Below, piece after piece: positions 1 through 8,758 of a stretch of DNA of 64,000 nt. The translations under genes and the position numbers were made by a program. Under the pieces are notes generated by a model. That model was not told where the DNA came from. It saw only the letters and a list, made by a program, of their open reading frames with translations, and made no database searches. Origin of the DNA: Trueperaceae bacterium. Lineage in GTDB: Bacteria > Deinococcota > Deinococci > Deinococcales > Trueperaceae. Every line of letters starts with the position of its first letter. Position 1 is the stretch's first letter. Location: assembly GCA_036381595.1 (NCBI GenBank), contig DASVCN010000024.1, positions 114,324 to 178,323 on the forward strand, written 5' to 3'.

Positions 1-900
1 GATCTGAGCCGTGAGGAGTTCGCTGCGCTCCTCGATCTCGCCATCGACCTGAAGGTGGCCTGGAAGCGGGGCGATCGGCCACAACCGCTTCGCCACAAGA
101 CGCTGGCGATGATCTTCGAGAAACAGTCACTGCGCACCCGCTCCACGTTCGACATCGCCATGTTCCAGCTAGGTGGACACTCGGTACTGCTCTCGCAGAA
201 CTACATCGGCTGGGGCGTCCGCGAGACGATCCGGGACGTTGCCCACAACCTGGAACGCTGGGTCGAGGGGATAATGGCGCGCACCTACGGCCACTCGACC
301 CTCACCGAGCTGGCTCACCACGCCGATGTTCCCGTGGTGAACGGTCTCTCCGACATGCTCCACCCCTGTCAGCTGATGGCAGACTACCTGACCATGCGCG
401 AGGTCTTCGGCGGGCTCGAGGGGTTGCGGGTAGCGTTCGTCGGCGACGGCAACAACGTCTGCAACTCCCACATCTTCGCGGCGATGCAGGGGGGCACGGA
501 GCTGACGATCGCCTGCCCGCAAGGGTACGACCCCGATGCCGGCGTGCTCGAACGGGCGAGGAGCCGCGGAGCCGTGGTGAACATCGTCCGCGAGCCGCGC
601 GAGGCGGCCGAAGGCGCCGACGTCCTCTATACCGACGTATGGATCTCGATGGGTCAGGAGGAGGACACCGAGCAGCGGCGCCAGGCGTTCCGCGGGTACA
701 CGGTCACGCCGGAATGGTTCGAGGACCTCTCACCCAGGGGGATATTCATGCACGACCTGCCCGCGCACTACGGCGAGGAGTGCGTCGAGGAGGCGGTCTA
801 CCACTCGCGCAGCCGGGTGTTCGATCAGGCAGAGAATCGGCTGCACGCCCATAAGGCCATCCTCACCGCGCTGCTGGGCTCAGAGGACGCCCTCGTCTGA
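1..900 (+). CDS. argF: Ornithine carbamoyltransferase, 5' end cut by window
   Basis: Transfers carbamoyl from carbamoyl phosphate to ornithine to give citrulline (arginine pathway, cytoplasm). The reading frame is open from base 1, so the true start lies upstream; an internal GTG at 55 is not the start. The carbamoyl-phosphate loop reads EKQSLRTRSTFD, followed by the HPCQLMADYLT motif and, near the C-terminus, FMHDLPAHYGEE, all typical of OTCases rather than aspartate carbamoyltransferase. Only about 20-25 N-terminal residues should be missing. The stop overlaps the ATG of argC by one base, so the genes are translationally coupled. Confidence 0.96.
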   Translation, partial: DLSREEFAALLDLAIDLKVAWKRGDRPQPLRHKTLAMIFEKQSLRTRSTFDIAMFQLGGHSVLLSQNYIGWGVRETIRDVAHNLERWVEGIMARTYGHSTLTELAHHADVPVVNGLSDMLHPCQLMADYLTMREVFGGLEGLRVAFVGDGNNVCNSHIFAAMQGGTELTIACPQGYDPDAGVLERARSRGAVVNIVREPREAAEGADVLYTDVWISMGQEEDTEQRRQAFRGYTVTPEWFEDLSPRGIFMHDLPAHYGEECVEEAVYHSRSRVFDQAENRLHAHKAILTALLGSEDALV

Positions 901-1961
901 TGATAGAGGTAGCCGTGCTGGGGGCCAGCGGCTACGGCGGTGCCGAGCTGATCCGTCGCCTCTCGAGGCACTCGGAGGTCAAGGTCGTCGCCCTCGGCTC
1001 GCGGGCGTTCGCCGGTCAGCCGCTTGAGGCGTGCTGGCCGCACCTGGCCGGTCTCACCGATGCCCGCTTCGTGTCGCCCGAAGAGGCGCTGGAAGCCGGG
1101 AACGTGGTGTTCACCGCCACTCCCCACGGCGCCACGGCGCCGCTCGTCGCCCAGGCGCGATCGGCTGGGAAGCGAGTGGTCGATCTCTCGGCCGACTTCC
1201 GCCTACCGCCGCAGGTGTACGAGCGGTGGTACGGCCAGGAGCACCAGCATCCGGAGCTGTACTCCGAGGCGCGCTACGGGCTGGTCGAACTCCACCGCGA
1301 GGAGTTGGCGGGGGCAAGCCTCATCGCCAGCCCCGGCTGCAACGCCTCCGCCGCCAGCCTGGCGCTCGCACCGCTTGCCGCCGCCGGGTTACTGGGGGAG
1401 CAGGTGAACGCGACCATCATGACCGGCGTGTCGGGCGCTGGACGAGGGCCGGCGCAGGCGTTCCATCTGCCCGAGTCGGCCGAGAGCGTCAAACCGTACA
1501 AGGTTGCCGGCGAACACCGACACACGGCCGAGATCGAACAGACCCTCGGCCGGGCCGCGGTGATGGGCAAGACACTCCTAACACACACGCCCGCCGACCC
1601 TCTGCCCGTGACTTTCAACCCCCACCTGGTGCCGATGATCAGGGGCATCCTGGCCACGTGCACGACCGGGCCGCGGGACGGGGACATGAGTACCGGGCGG
1701 GCGCTCGAGATCTACCGCGAGTACTACGCAGGAGATCCGATGATCCACGTGCAGGCTGAACTTCCGCAGACGAAGTCGGTGGCGGGCAGCGACCGCACGA
1801 TCGTTTCGGTTCGCGTCGACAAGCGCACCGGAACGGTGGTCGCCTTCGCCGCCATCGACAACCTCGGCAAGGGGGCGGCGGGTCAGGCGGTGCAGAACTT
1901 CAACGTCATGCACGGTCTGCCCGAGACACTGGGACTCGAGCTGGAAGGGCGCTGGCCATGA
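900..1961 (+). CDS. argC: N-acetyl-gamma-glutamyl-phosphate reductase
   Basis: NADPH-dependent reduction of N-acetylglutamyl phosphate to the semialdehyde, third step of arginine synthesis. The 353-aa product is normal length. It opens with the Rossmann motif VLGASGYGGAELIRRL, has the catalytic cysteine in SPGCNAS (about residue 148) and the family signature HRHTAEIEQ. The ATG shares one base with the argF stop (TGATG), and its own stop overlaps argJ by four bases (ATGA), so argF-argC-argJ form one operon. Confidence 0.97.
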   Translation: MIEVAVLGASGYGGAELIRRLSRHSEVKVVALGSRAFAGQPLEACWPHLAGLTDARFVSPEEALEAGNVVFTATPHGATAPLVAQARSAGKRVVDLSADFRLPPQVYERWYGQEHQHPELYSEARYGLVELHREELAGASLIASPGCNASAASLALAPLAAAGLLGEQVNATIMTGVSGAGRGPAQAFHLPESAESVKPYKVAGEHRHTAEIEQTLGRAAVMGKTLLTHTPADPLPVTFNPHLVPMIRGILATCTTGPRDGDMSTGRALEIYREYYAGDPMIHVQAELPQTKSVAGSDRTIVSVRVDKRTGTVVAFAAIDNLGKGAAGQAVQNFNVMHGLPETLGLELEGRWP

Positions 1962-3106
1962 GGCTCCCTCAGGGGTTCAGGGCTGGCGGCATCGCCGCAG
2001 GGCTCAAGCGTTCGGGCCGTCACGACCTCGGAGTGGTGGTCGCCGACGAGCCGGCCGTGTGGGCCCTCGCCACCACCACGAATCTGGTCCACGCCGCTTG
2101 CGTCGAGCGGAACCGCTCGCTCCTCGAGGCGGGCGGACCGGTCCAGGCGATCGTGGTCAACTCCGGAAGCGCCAACTGCGCCACGGGGGAGGGTGGGGCG
2201 TTGGACAACGAGGAGTACGCGCGGATGGTCGCCTCGGCCCTCCACCTCTCCGGTGGGAGCGACGTACTCACCGCCAGCACCGGCGTGGTAGGGGTCCCGC
2301 TGCCGCTGGACGGCATAAGGCAGGGGTTGCCGAACCTCACGCACTCGCTCTCTTCCGATGGCGCCGACTTCGCCCGGGCCGTAATCACCACCGACACAGT
2401 GACGAAAGAGGTCGCCGCCGAACTTCCCGGAGGTGGCCGGATCGTTGGCGTGGCGAAGGGCTCGGGGATGATCCATCCGAACATGGCGACGATGCTAGCC
2501 TTCGTGCTCACCGACGCGAAGGTGGAGCAGGAGGCGCTTCGCGACCTGTGGCGCCAGATCGTCGCCCGCACCTTCAATCAGATCACGGTGGATGGCGACA
2601 CCTCTCCCAACGACATGGCAATGTTGCTCTCGAGCGGTCGAACCGAGACCGAGTGGCGGTCTTTCGCGGCGGCGCTGGCGGGCGTGTGCCGGCGCTTGGC
2701 GCAGAAGATAGCCCGAGACGGCGAGGGCGCGACGAAGCTGCTGACCGTGAAAGTAGAAGGAGCGAGGAGCGGCGAGGAGGCGCGGGCGGCAGCCCGAGCG
2801 GTCGCGGGCTCGCCGCTGGTGAAGGCTGCCGTCCACGGGAACGATCCGAACTGGGGCCGCATCCTCGTCGCCCTGGGGCGCTCCGGGGCTCAGTTCGACC
2901 CCGGCCAGGCGACCATCTCGCTGCAGGGGACGACGGTCTACCGGGAGTCACCTGTCGATTTCGATGCCGCCGAGGTCTCCCGTGCCCTCGCCGATCCCGA
3001 CGTGCTCATCCATGTCGAGCTGGGCGCCGGCGATGGCAGTGGCACCGCCTGGGGCTGCGACCTCTCCGCCGAGTACGTGAGGATCAACGCCGACTACACG
3101 ACCTGA
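1958..3106 (+). CDS. argJ: Glutamate N-acetyltransferase / amino-acid acetyltransferase
   Basis: Transfers acetyl from N-acetylornithine to glutamate, recycling the acetyl group in arginine synthesis; many ArgJ enzymes also use acetyl-CoA. The 382-aa protein is a self-cleaving precursor: the Ala-Thr autoproteolysis site lies in GMIHPNMATMLAF, with Thr becoming the catalytic nucleophile of the beta chain. The C-terminal motif VHGNDPNWGRI is also diagnostic. It overlaps argC by four bases. Whether it is mono- or bifunctional cannot be told from sequence. The next gene is convergent. Confidence 0.97.
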   Translation: MRLPQGFRAGGIAAGLKRSGRHDLGVVVADEPAVWALATTTNLVHAACVERNRSLLEAGGPVQAIVVNSGSANCATGEGGALDNEEYARMVASALHLSGGSDVLTASTGVVGVPLPLDGIRQGLPNLTHSLSSDGADFARAVITTDTVTKEVAAELPGGGRIVGVAKGSGMIHPNMATMLAFVLTDAKVEQEALRDLWRQIVARTFNQITVDGDTSPNDMAMLLSSGRTETEWRSFAAALAGVCRRLAQKIARDGEGATKLLTVKVEGARSGEEARAAARAVAGSPLVKAAVHGNDPNWGRILVALGRSGAQFDPGQATISLQGTTVYRESPVDFDAAEVSRALADPDVLIHVELGAGDGSGTAWGCDLSAEYVRINADYTT

Positions 3107-3198
3107 CGTTCGTCTCTGGCGGCCTCCATGAAGGTGCGGTCGCATCCTCTCGCGGCGATACCGGAATCACTCGTGCCCGCTCATAGGTCCACCAACGA

Positions 3199-3564
3199 TC
3201 ACCTGTAGTCGTTCTCCTTGAGTTCGATCACCCAGGCGCGCCTCTCGCAGATCTTCCCGTCGCGCATCCGGAACACCTCGGCCATCGACATCCGCATCAC
3301 ATCGCCGTTGTCGCGCCTCACCGCTCCTTCGAGTTCCGCCATCACGACATCCCCCTCCTCCACCATGCGCACGACCTCGAGCTGAGGCGGCCCAACGAAC
3401 CCTTCGCCCTCGATCGCGGCGTCGTACGCCTCTTTACCCGAAAGCCGGAAGGCGCCGAACACGGTCCACTCGATGTCGTCCGTCAAGCAACTCAGTATCT
3501 GGGCATGATCGTTCTTACGAAATCCATCCAGGTAGGTTTCGACAACCTTCTTGTTCTGTGACAT
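3199..3564 (-). CDS. SnoaL/NTF2-like fold protein
   Basis: A 121-aa protein of the NTF2-like superfamily. It begins with the helix VVETYLDGFRKNDHAQILSCLTDDIEWTVFG and has the alternating strands RMSMAEVFRMRDGKICERRAWV expected of a SnoaL-type cone-shaped barrel. Members include ketosteroid-isomerase-like enzymes and many uncharacterised small binding proteins, so no reaction can be assigned. It lies between convergent argJ and co-oriented lpdA and appears to be its own transcription unit. Confidence 0.8.
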   Translation of the reverse strand: MSQNKKVVETYLDGFRKNDHAQILSCLTDDIEWTVFGAFRLSGKEAYDAAIEGEGFVGPPQLEVVRMVEEGDVVMAELEGAVRRDNGDVMRMSMAEVFRMRDGKICERRAWVIELKENDYR

Positions 3565-3623
3565 CTGCCAGGTCCCTTCCTACGGTTCCCACGTCGGGGA
3601 GAACCAGGCGCCGCAGCCGACCC

Positions 3624-5009
3624 CTACCTACGCTTGTTCGCTATATGTATCGCCCTTCCGTGCGCGTGCTCGGCTGCCTCCATGAACGTCTCGCTGATGG
3701 TGGGGTGCGGGTGCTGGGTGAGGGCGACGTCCTCGAGGGTCGCGCCCATCTCGATCGCCAGGGCCGCCTCGGCGACGATGTCGCCTGCGTTCGGCCCGAC
3801 CATGTGGAAACCGAGCAGCAAGTCGGTCTTCGAATCTCCCACGACCTTGACGAGACCCTCCGCGGCCCCCAGTGACAGGGCCCGGCCCGACGCAGCCATC
3901 GGGAAGCTTCCCACCCTGACCTCGTAGCCGGCGTCCTTCGCCTCCTGCTCGGTCATGCCCACTGAGGCCAGTTCCGGCGACGTGTAGATGACGCTGGGCA
4001 CGACGGTGTCGTAGGCGACCGGTTTGCCGGCGATGTGTTCGGCCGCGACCAGCCCCTCCTTCATCGCCTTGTGGGCGAGGAGCGGGGCGCGCGCAACATC
4101 GCCGATCGCGTAGATGTGCTCGACATTCGTCTGCAGTTGGTCGTTGACCGGCACGTAGCCGCGCTCGTCCACGTTCACGCCGACCTCCTCGAGCCCCACT
4201 CCCTTGCCGTTAGGGCGGCGCCCGACCGCGACCAGGATCTTGTCGACGGTGATCTTCTCCGTCTTGCCATCGGTCTCGAGGGTTACCTCGATGCCACCCT
4301 TGGTCCGCTTCATCGCGCCAGCCTTGGTGCCGGTGCGGAGCTTCATGCCGCGCTTCTCGAGCGCCTTGGCGAGCTCCTTGGAGATGGCCGGGTCGGCCGT
4401 CGGCACGATCCTCTCCATCAGCTCGACTACGGTGACTTCGCTGCCCAATGCGTTGTACACGTCGGCGAACTCGAGTCCGATTGCCGACCCGCCGATCGCC
4501 AGGAAACGCCTGGGCACCTCGCTCACCATCAGGGCGCCGGTGCTGTCGACCACCGATTCACCGTCGACCTCGAAACCCGGGACTTCGATCGGCCGGGAGC
4601 CGGTGGCGACGATGAACGCCTTCGCCGTGTAGCTCTTCTCGCCCACTCTGATCGTGTGCGGGTCGGTGAAACGCGCCTCGCCCTCGATGAGCTCGACCTT
4701 GTTCCCCTTGAATAGCTGACCCACGCCGCCGGTGAGTTTCCTGACGACGCTGTCCTTCCAGCCCATCAGCCGCTCCAGGTCGAGCTTCGGCTTGCCGAAC
4801 GATATACCGTACTCGTCGGCCCCTTTCGCCTCGCGCAGGCTAGCCGCCACATGGAGCAGCGCCTTGGTCGGGATGCAACCGACATTGAGGCACACACCGC
4901 CAACGGCGTCCCTTTCGACGCATGCCGTCTTCAGTCCTAGTTGGGCGGCCCGCAGAGCCGCGTGGTAGCCGCCTGGGCCCGAGCCGATCACGATCACGTC
5001 GTAGTCCAT
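3624..5009 (-). CDS. lpdA: Dihydrolipoyl dehydrogenase (E3)
   Basis: FAD- and NAD-dependent oxidation of dihydrolipoamide on 2-oxoacid dehydrogenase complexes or the glycine cleavage system. At 461 aa it is full length: FAD site [19 protein letters not shown] at the N-terminus, redox disulfide in [16 protein letters not shown]-binding segment around residues 165-200, second FAD motif YAIGDVA, and the C-terminal catalytic HPHPTISE. The ATG is preceded by TTGGAGG at good spacing. No E1 or E2 gene is adjacent, so it probably serves several complexes. Confidence 0.96.
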   Translation of the reverse strand: MDYDVIVIGSGPGGYHAALRAAQLGLKTACVERDAVGGVCLNVGCIPTKALLHVAASLREAKGADEYGISFGKPKLDLERLMGWKDSVVRKLTGGVGQLFKGNKVELIEGEARFTDPHTIRVGEKSYTAKAFIVATGSRPIEVPGFEVDGESVVDSTGALMVSEVPRRFLAIGGSAIGLEFADVYNALGSEVTVVELMERIVPTADPAISKELAKALEKRGMKLRTGTKAGAMKRTKGGIEVTLETDGKTEKITVDKILVAVGRRPNGKGVGLEEVGVNVDERGYVPVNDQLQTNVEHIYAIGDVARAPLLAHKAMKEGLVAAEHIAGKPVAYDTVVPSVIYTSPELASVGMTEQEAKDAGYEVRVGSFPMAASGRALSLGAAEGLVKVVGDSKTDLLLGFHMVGPNAGDIVAEAALAIEMGATLEDVALTQHPHPTISETFMEAAEHAHGRAIHIANKRR

Positions 5010-5155
5010 GAGTCCTCCAATAGAGCTGGTGGCCCGCCAGTGTGCCTGTACCGGCCCAGTGTGGCGGCTTCCTCGACCATCGGCCCGCCGTCGCGGGCGA
5101 AACGAGCCCAGTGTACCGTCCGGGACGGGCCGTTCGACTATGCTCTGAACCGGCT

Positions 5156-5389
5156 ATGAACTGGCAGACGATCAAGGATGATTGGCAGCGGCTCAAGCCC
5201 GCCGCCGCCGGGCGTTGGCCCCGGCTCGACGAGCGGACGCTCCGCCAGATAGCCGGGAACCGAACCCGGCTGATGGAGGCGCTGCAGGACGAGTACGATC
5301 TCACCCTCGAGGAGGCAGGAGTAGAGGTCGACCGCTGGGCCGACACCGTGAGCGAGCATGGGGCGCCGGGGGCCAAGACGTCGGAGTAA
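5156..5389 (+). CDS. CsbD-like stress protein
   Basis: A 77-aa protein beginning MNWQTIKDDWQRLKP, then LTR-type residues RTLRQIAGNRTRLMEALQDEY and an EEAGVEVDRW helix; this order matches the CsbD family of small, abundant stress proteins of unknown biochemical role. The ATG at 5156 is chosen because the family starts exactly there; an upstream in-frame extension has no similarity. CsbD proteins are often induced by general stress or phosphate starvation. Fairly confident in family, not in function. Confidence 0.75.
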   Translation: MNWQTIKDDWQRLKPAAAGRWPRLDERTLRQIAGNRTRLMEALQDEYDLTLEEAGVEVDRWADTVSEHGAPGAKTSE

Positions 5390-5492
5390 GGCGAACCGGC
5401 TGGCCGGATCCTCTGCTGCAGCGGTGGAGGAACGCTGTGAGTCGATACGGGCTCGCGCGTGCGGGGTACCGGTGCGAAGGGTGTCCGTTCGA

Positions 5493-5521
5493 TTGACAAG
5501 GCCAGTGAAGCCGCTTAGCAT
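5493..5521 (+). promoter_or_regulatory. Promoter of the leuS leader transcript
   Basis: TTGACA (5493-5498), 17-bp spacer, TAGCAT (5516-5521). The -35 is a perfect sigma70-type consensus and the -10 matches 4 of 6. Transcription should start near 5527-5529, giving a leader of about 165 nt before leuS. Confidence 0.7.
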
Positions 5522-5526
5522 TCTCT

Positions 5527-5645
5527 GGATGAAACGGAACGCGTACAGCCAGCGACTACCAGGGAGGGCCGGGCACTAGCTGGAGCACGAGTCCGAACTC
5601 TCTGCTGGCTGCCGCGGCCCGACCACCCTGGTCGGGCCGTCTTCC
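5527..5645 (+). promoter_or_regulatory. Structured leader of leuS with terminator-like hairpin
   Basis: The predicted leader can fold into a long stem (CGGA with TCCG, CGT with ACG, CCAGC with GCTGG across 5535-5595). It ends in a perfect 11-bp hairpin at 5615-5639 followed by TCTTCC, which looks like an intrinsic terminator or attenuator. Position upstream of an aminoacyl-tRNA synthetase and the segment TGGCTGCCGCGG just before the hairpin recall a T-box leader. However, the canonical TGGNACCGCG core has an extra base and no clear leucine specifier loop is visible. A 16-codon ORF (5529-5579) is not leucine rich, so classical peptide attenuation is unlikely. Confidence 0.4.
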
Positions 5646-5691
5646 GTTGGCTTCCAGGAGGAGAAGCGTCAGCATCTATACTGGAGTGATC

Positions 5692-8196
5692 ATGGCGAAT
5701 ACCAGCGAAGCGGCAGCGCCGGCCAAGTCGGCGACCCGCTACGAACCCTCGAAGATCGAACCGAAGTGGCAGAAGCGCTGGCAGGAGCAGGGCATCTACG
5801 TCACCGACCTGGAGAGCGACAGGCCGCGCTACTACTTCCTGACCATGTATCCGTACCCCTCCGGCAACCTCCACGTGGGCCACTGGTATGCCGAAGCCCC
5901 GGCCGATGCCGCAGCCCGCTACCGGCGCATGCGGGGCTTCAACGTGCTCTTCCCCATGGGTTTCGACGCCTTCGGCCTGCCCGCCGAGAACGCCGCCGTG
6001 AACGCCGCACGGGAGGGTAAGGAGGTCCATCCGGCTAGGCTCACCTACGAGCGGATCGCCTACATGGAGCAGCAGTTCCGCAAGATGGGCGCCATGTTCG
6101 ACTGGACCCGCAAGGTGGTGACCTGCGACCCGGAGTACTACCGCTGGAACCAGTGGTTCTTCATCAAGATGTTCGAGCGCGGGCTCGCCTACCGTAAGGA
6201 GTCGTACGTCAACTGGGACCCGGTCGACCAGACGGTGCTCGCCAACGAGCAGGTCATCGACGGCCGCGGCGACCGCAGTGGCGCGCTGGTGGAGCGGCGC
6301 CTCATGCCGCAGTGGCACCTCAAGATCACCGAATACGCCGACGAACTGCTCGACTTCTCCGGCCTCGACTGGCCGGAACGGGTGCGGCTCATGCAGACGA
6401 ACTGGATCGGCCGCTCCGAGGGCGCCCAGGTGGTGTTCGAAAGCGAACAGGGCGACCCGATCGAGATCTTCACGACCCGTCCGGACACCCTCTGGGGAGC
6501 CACCTTCATGGTCCTCGCCCCCGAGCACCCGTTGGTCGCGAAGCTCACCACCGATGATCGCCGGGCCGCCGTCGAGGCGTACGTCGCGCGCAGCGAGAGG
6601 ACCAGCGAGATCGACCGTCAGGCCGAGGGGCGCGAGAAGACCGGTGAGTTCATCGGCGCCTACGCGGTCAACCCGGTCAACGGCGCGCGTATCCCCATCT
6701 GGATAGCCGACTATGTCCTCATGACTTACGGTACCGGCGCGATCATGGCGGTTCCGGCTCACGACGAGCGCGACTTCGAGTTCGCCCGTAAGTTCGGCCT
6801 CGAGATCGTGCCGGTCATCGCTCCCCCGGGCGGGGAACTCGACGGGACCACGATGACGGAGGCGTACTCGGGCGACGGCGTGATGGTGAACTCGGGCGAG
6901 TTCGACGGCACGCCGGCGGGCAAAGGCGAGGGCGATGGCGGTATCTCGAAGGTCACCGGTTGGCTCGAGGAACGCGGCATCGGCGAACGGAAGATCACCT
7001 ACCGCCTGCGCGACTGGCTGATCTCCCGTCAGCGCTATTGGGGCACCCCAATCCCGATGGTGTATTGCGAGTCGTGTGGCGTGGTGCCGGAGAAGCTCGA
7101 GAACCTCCCGGTCGAACTTCCCCAGGATGTCGAGTTCATGCCCACAGGCGAGTCCCCGCTCAAGCACCACCTGGGCTTCCTGAACACCACCTGTCCGAAC
7201 TGCGGCGAGCCGGCGAAGCGCGAGACCGACACGATGGACACGTTCATGGACTCGTCCTGGTACTGGTTCCGCTACCTGAGCCCTCATATGGACGAGGCGC
7301 CGTTCGACAAGCACCTGGCCGAGCGCTGGACGCCGGTGGACACCTATACCGGCGGCATCGAACACGCGATCCTGCACCTCCTGTACGCGCGCTTCTTCAC
7401 GAAGGTCATACGCGACATGGGCCTCATCGACAGCGACGAGCCGTTCCTGCGGCTCCGCAACCAGGGGATGATCCTGGGTGAGGACAACGAGAAGATGTCG
7501 AAGTCGCGCGGCAACGTCGTAGACCCCGACGACCTCGTGGCCACCTACGGCGCCGACTCCGTGCGCGCCTACCTGATGTTCATCGGCCCCTGGGATCAGG
7601 GCGGACCCTGGAATCCGAAGGGGATCGAGGGTGTAACGCGCTTCCTCAACCGGGTCTGGAACGTGGTGATGGAGGAGGCCGAGGATCGGCCGGCCGGCAA
7701 CGGCGACGCGGAGGAGTTGCGCCGCGCCGTCCACAAGGCGATCAAGGAGGCGACCGAGGACTTCGAGGCGTTCGCCTTCAACACGGCGATCGCCGAGCTG
7801 ATGACGCTCCAGAACACGATGAGCCGGCTCAAGAGCCGCGAGCTGGGCGCGCTGCCCGAGTGGGCCGAGGCGGTGGAGGCCCTGCTCCTGCTCCTCGCGC
7901 CCATCGCCCCGCACATCAGTGAGGAGCTCTGGGAACGCACGGGACGCGCGGGCTCGGTACACCTGCAGAGCTGGCCCGACTACGACGAGGAGGCGCTGGT
8001 GGCCGACACCGTCACTATCGCCGTCCAGGTGAACGGGAAGGTTCGCGGACAGGTGACAGTGCCGGCGAACGCCCTCGAGGCGGAGGTCCTCGAGGCGGCC
8101 AAGGCGGAGCGGAACGTCGCCCGCTATCTCGCCGACGGCCAGCTCGTCCGTGAGATCGTGGTACCGGGCAGACTCGTCAACCTGGTCGTGAAGTGA
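5692..8196 (+). CDS. leuS: Leucyl-tRNA synthetase
   Basis: Charges tRNA-Leu with leucine. Class I signatures are intact: YPSGNLHVGH (HVGH at residues 61-64) and KMSKS at 601-605. Between them is the CP1 editing domain with the TTRPDTLWG threonine-rich segment. A CESCG/CPNCG pair near residues 460-510 is the zinc-binding ZN1-type insert. Length (834 aa) is usual for bacterial LeuRS. The ATG at 5692 is used because the family N-terminus (TRYEPSKIEPKWQKRW) follows directly. A TATACT box nine bases upstream (5677-5682) could give a second, nearly leaderless promoter that bypasses the leader; a GGAG five bases before ATG could serve as Shine-Dalgarno. Confidence 0.97.
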   Translation: MANTSEAAAPAKSATRYEPSKIEPKWQKRWQEQGIYVTDLESDRPRYYFLTMYPYPSGNLHVGHWYAEAPADAAARYRRMRGFNVLFPMGFDAFGLPAENAAVNAAREGKEVHPARLTYERIAYMEQQFRKMGAMFDWTRKVVTCDPEYYRWNQWFFIKMFERGLAYRKESYVNWDPVDQTVLANEQVIDGRGDRSGALVERRLMPQWHLKITEYADELLDFSGLDWPERVRLMQTNWIGRSEGAQVVFESEQGDPIEIFTTRPDTLWGATFMVLAPEHPLVAKLTTDDRRAAVEAYVARSERTSEIDRQAEGREKTGEFIGAYAVNPVNGARIPIWIADYVLMTYGTGAIMAVPAHDERDFEFARKFGLEIVPVIAPPGGELDGTTMTEAYSGDGVMVNSGEFDGTPAGKGEGDGGISKVTGWLEERGIGERKITYRLRDWLISRQRYWGTPIPMVYCESCGVVPEKLENLPVELPQDVEFMPTGESPLKHHLGFLNTTCPNCGEPAKRETDTMDTFMDSSWYWFRYLSPHMDEAPFDKHLAERWTPVDTYTGGIEHAILHLLYARFFTKVIRDMGLIDSDEPFLRLRNQGMILGEDNEKMSKSRGNVVDPDDLVATYGADSVRAYLMFIGPWDQGGPWNPKGIEGVTRFLNRVWNVVMEEAEDRPAGNGDAEELRRAVHKAIKEATEDFEAFAFNTAIAELMTLQNTMSRLKSRELGALPEWAEAVEALLLLLAPIAPHISEELWERTGRAGSVHLQSWPDYDEEALVADTVTIAVQVNGKVRGQVTVPANALEAEVLEAAKAERNVARYLADGQLVREIVVPGRLVNLVVK

Positions 8197-8221
8197 GCAG
8201 CCGCCGCGGTGCAGCCTAGGC

Positions 8222-8758
8222 GTGTCTAGCCAGTTGATCGTGGTGTTCGGCCTCCCGGGCTCGGGCAAGAGCACTCTGGCCGAGCGTCTGGCGAAGCGGC
8301 TGGGCGCCACCGCCCTGAGCAGCGACGTGCTCAGGGCGGAGCTGGGGCTCAAAGGCGACTACCGGATGGAGACCATCAGCGAGGTCTACCGGGTGATGCT
8401 GAAGCGTGCCGGCGCGGCGTTGGAGAGTGGGGGAACGGTGATCGTCGACGGTTCGTTCAGCAATCACCGCTTCCGGGAGCAGGCCGCTGCCGCGGCCAGG
8501 GCGGCGGGAGCCGACCTGGTCCTCATCCATATGGTCGCCAACGAAGAGACGACACTGGAGAGGGTCGGCCGCAAGCGCAAGCTGAGCGAGGCCGGACCCG
8601 AAGCGTACGCCCTGCTGAAGGAGCGGTTCCGGGCGGTGGAGGGCGAGCACCTGAGGCTCGATTCGAGCGAGACGCCTGTATGGAGGCTCGTCCGGCAGGC
8701 CGAGGAGTACGTCGCCAGCCGGCGTGCCCGCTCGGCGAAAGTGAACCTACTGGGGTGA
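8222..8758 (+). CDS. AAA-type P-loop small-molecule/nucleic-acid kinase
   Basis: A 178-aa P-loop protein: Walker A VFGLPGSGKSTLAERLA at residues 7-24, then a conserved SSDVLRAELG segment, GGTVIVDGSFSN and a basic lid RVGRKRKLSEAG. This resembles the zeta-toxin/polynucleotide-kinase-like group (AAA_33), which phosphorylates small molecules, sugars or nucleic-acid ends; the substrate cannot be deduced. The start is GTG at 8222, 25 bases after leuS, so they may be co-transcribed. No antitoxin-like partner lies beside it. Its 3' end overlaps convergent mreC by 12 bases. Confidence 0.75.
   Translation: MSSQLIVVFGLPGSGKSTLAERLAKRLGATALSSDVLRAELGLKGDYRMETISEVYRVMLKRAGAALESGGTVIVDGSFSNHRFREQAAAAARAAGADLVLIHMVANEETTLERVGRKRKLSEAGPEAYALLKERFRAVEGEHLRLDSSETPVWRLVRQAEEYVASRRARSAKVNLLG

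Noticed and set aside
5529-5579. Leucine-rich leader peptide for leuS attenuation
   Set aside because: The 16-codon ORF has only one Leu codon and no ribosome-binding site, so it does not fit a classical attenuator.
5515-8352. A 945-codon open frame on the minus strand over leuS
   Set aside because: It is the mirror of leuS in GC-rich DNA; its product is His/Arg/Val-rich with no family features, while LeuRS motifs on plus are unambiguous.
8222-8758. Zeta toxin of a toxin-antitoxin pair
   Set aside because: The P-loop kinase fold is shared, but no epsilon-type antitoxin or other small partner gene lies next to it; leuS precedes it directly.
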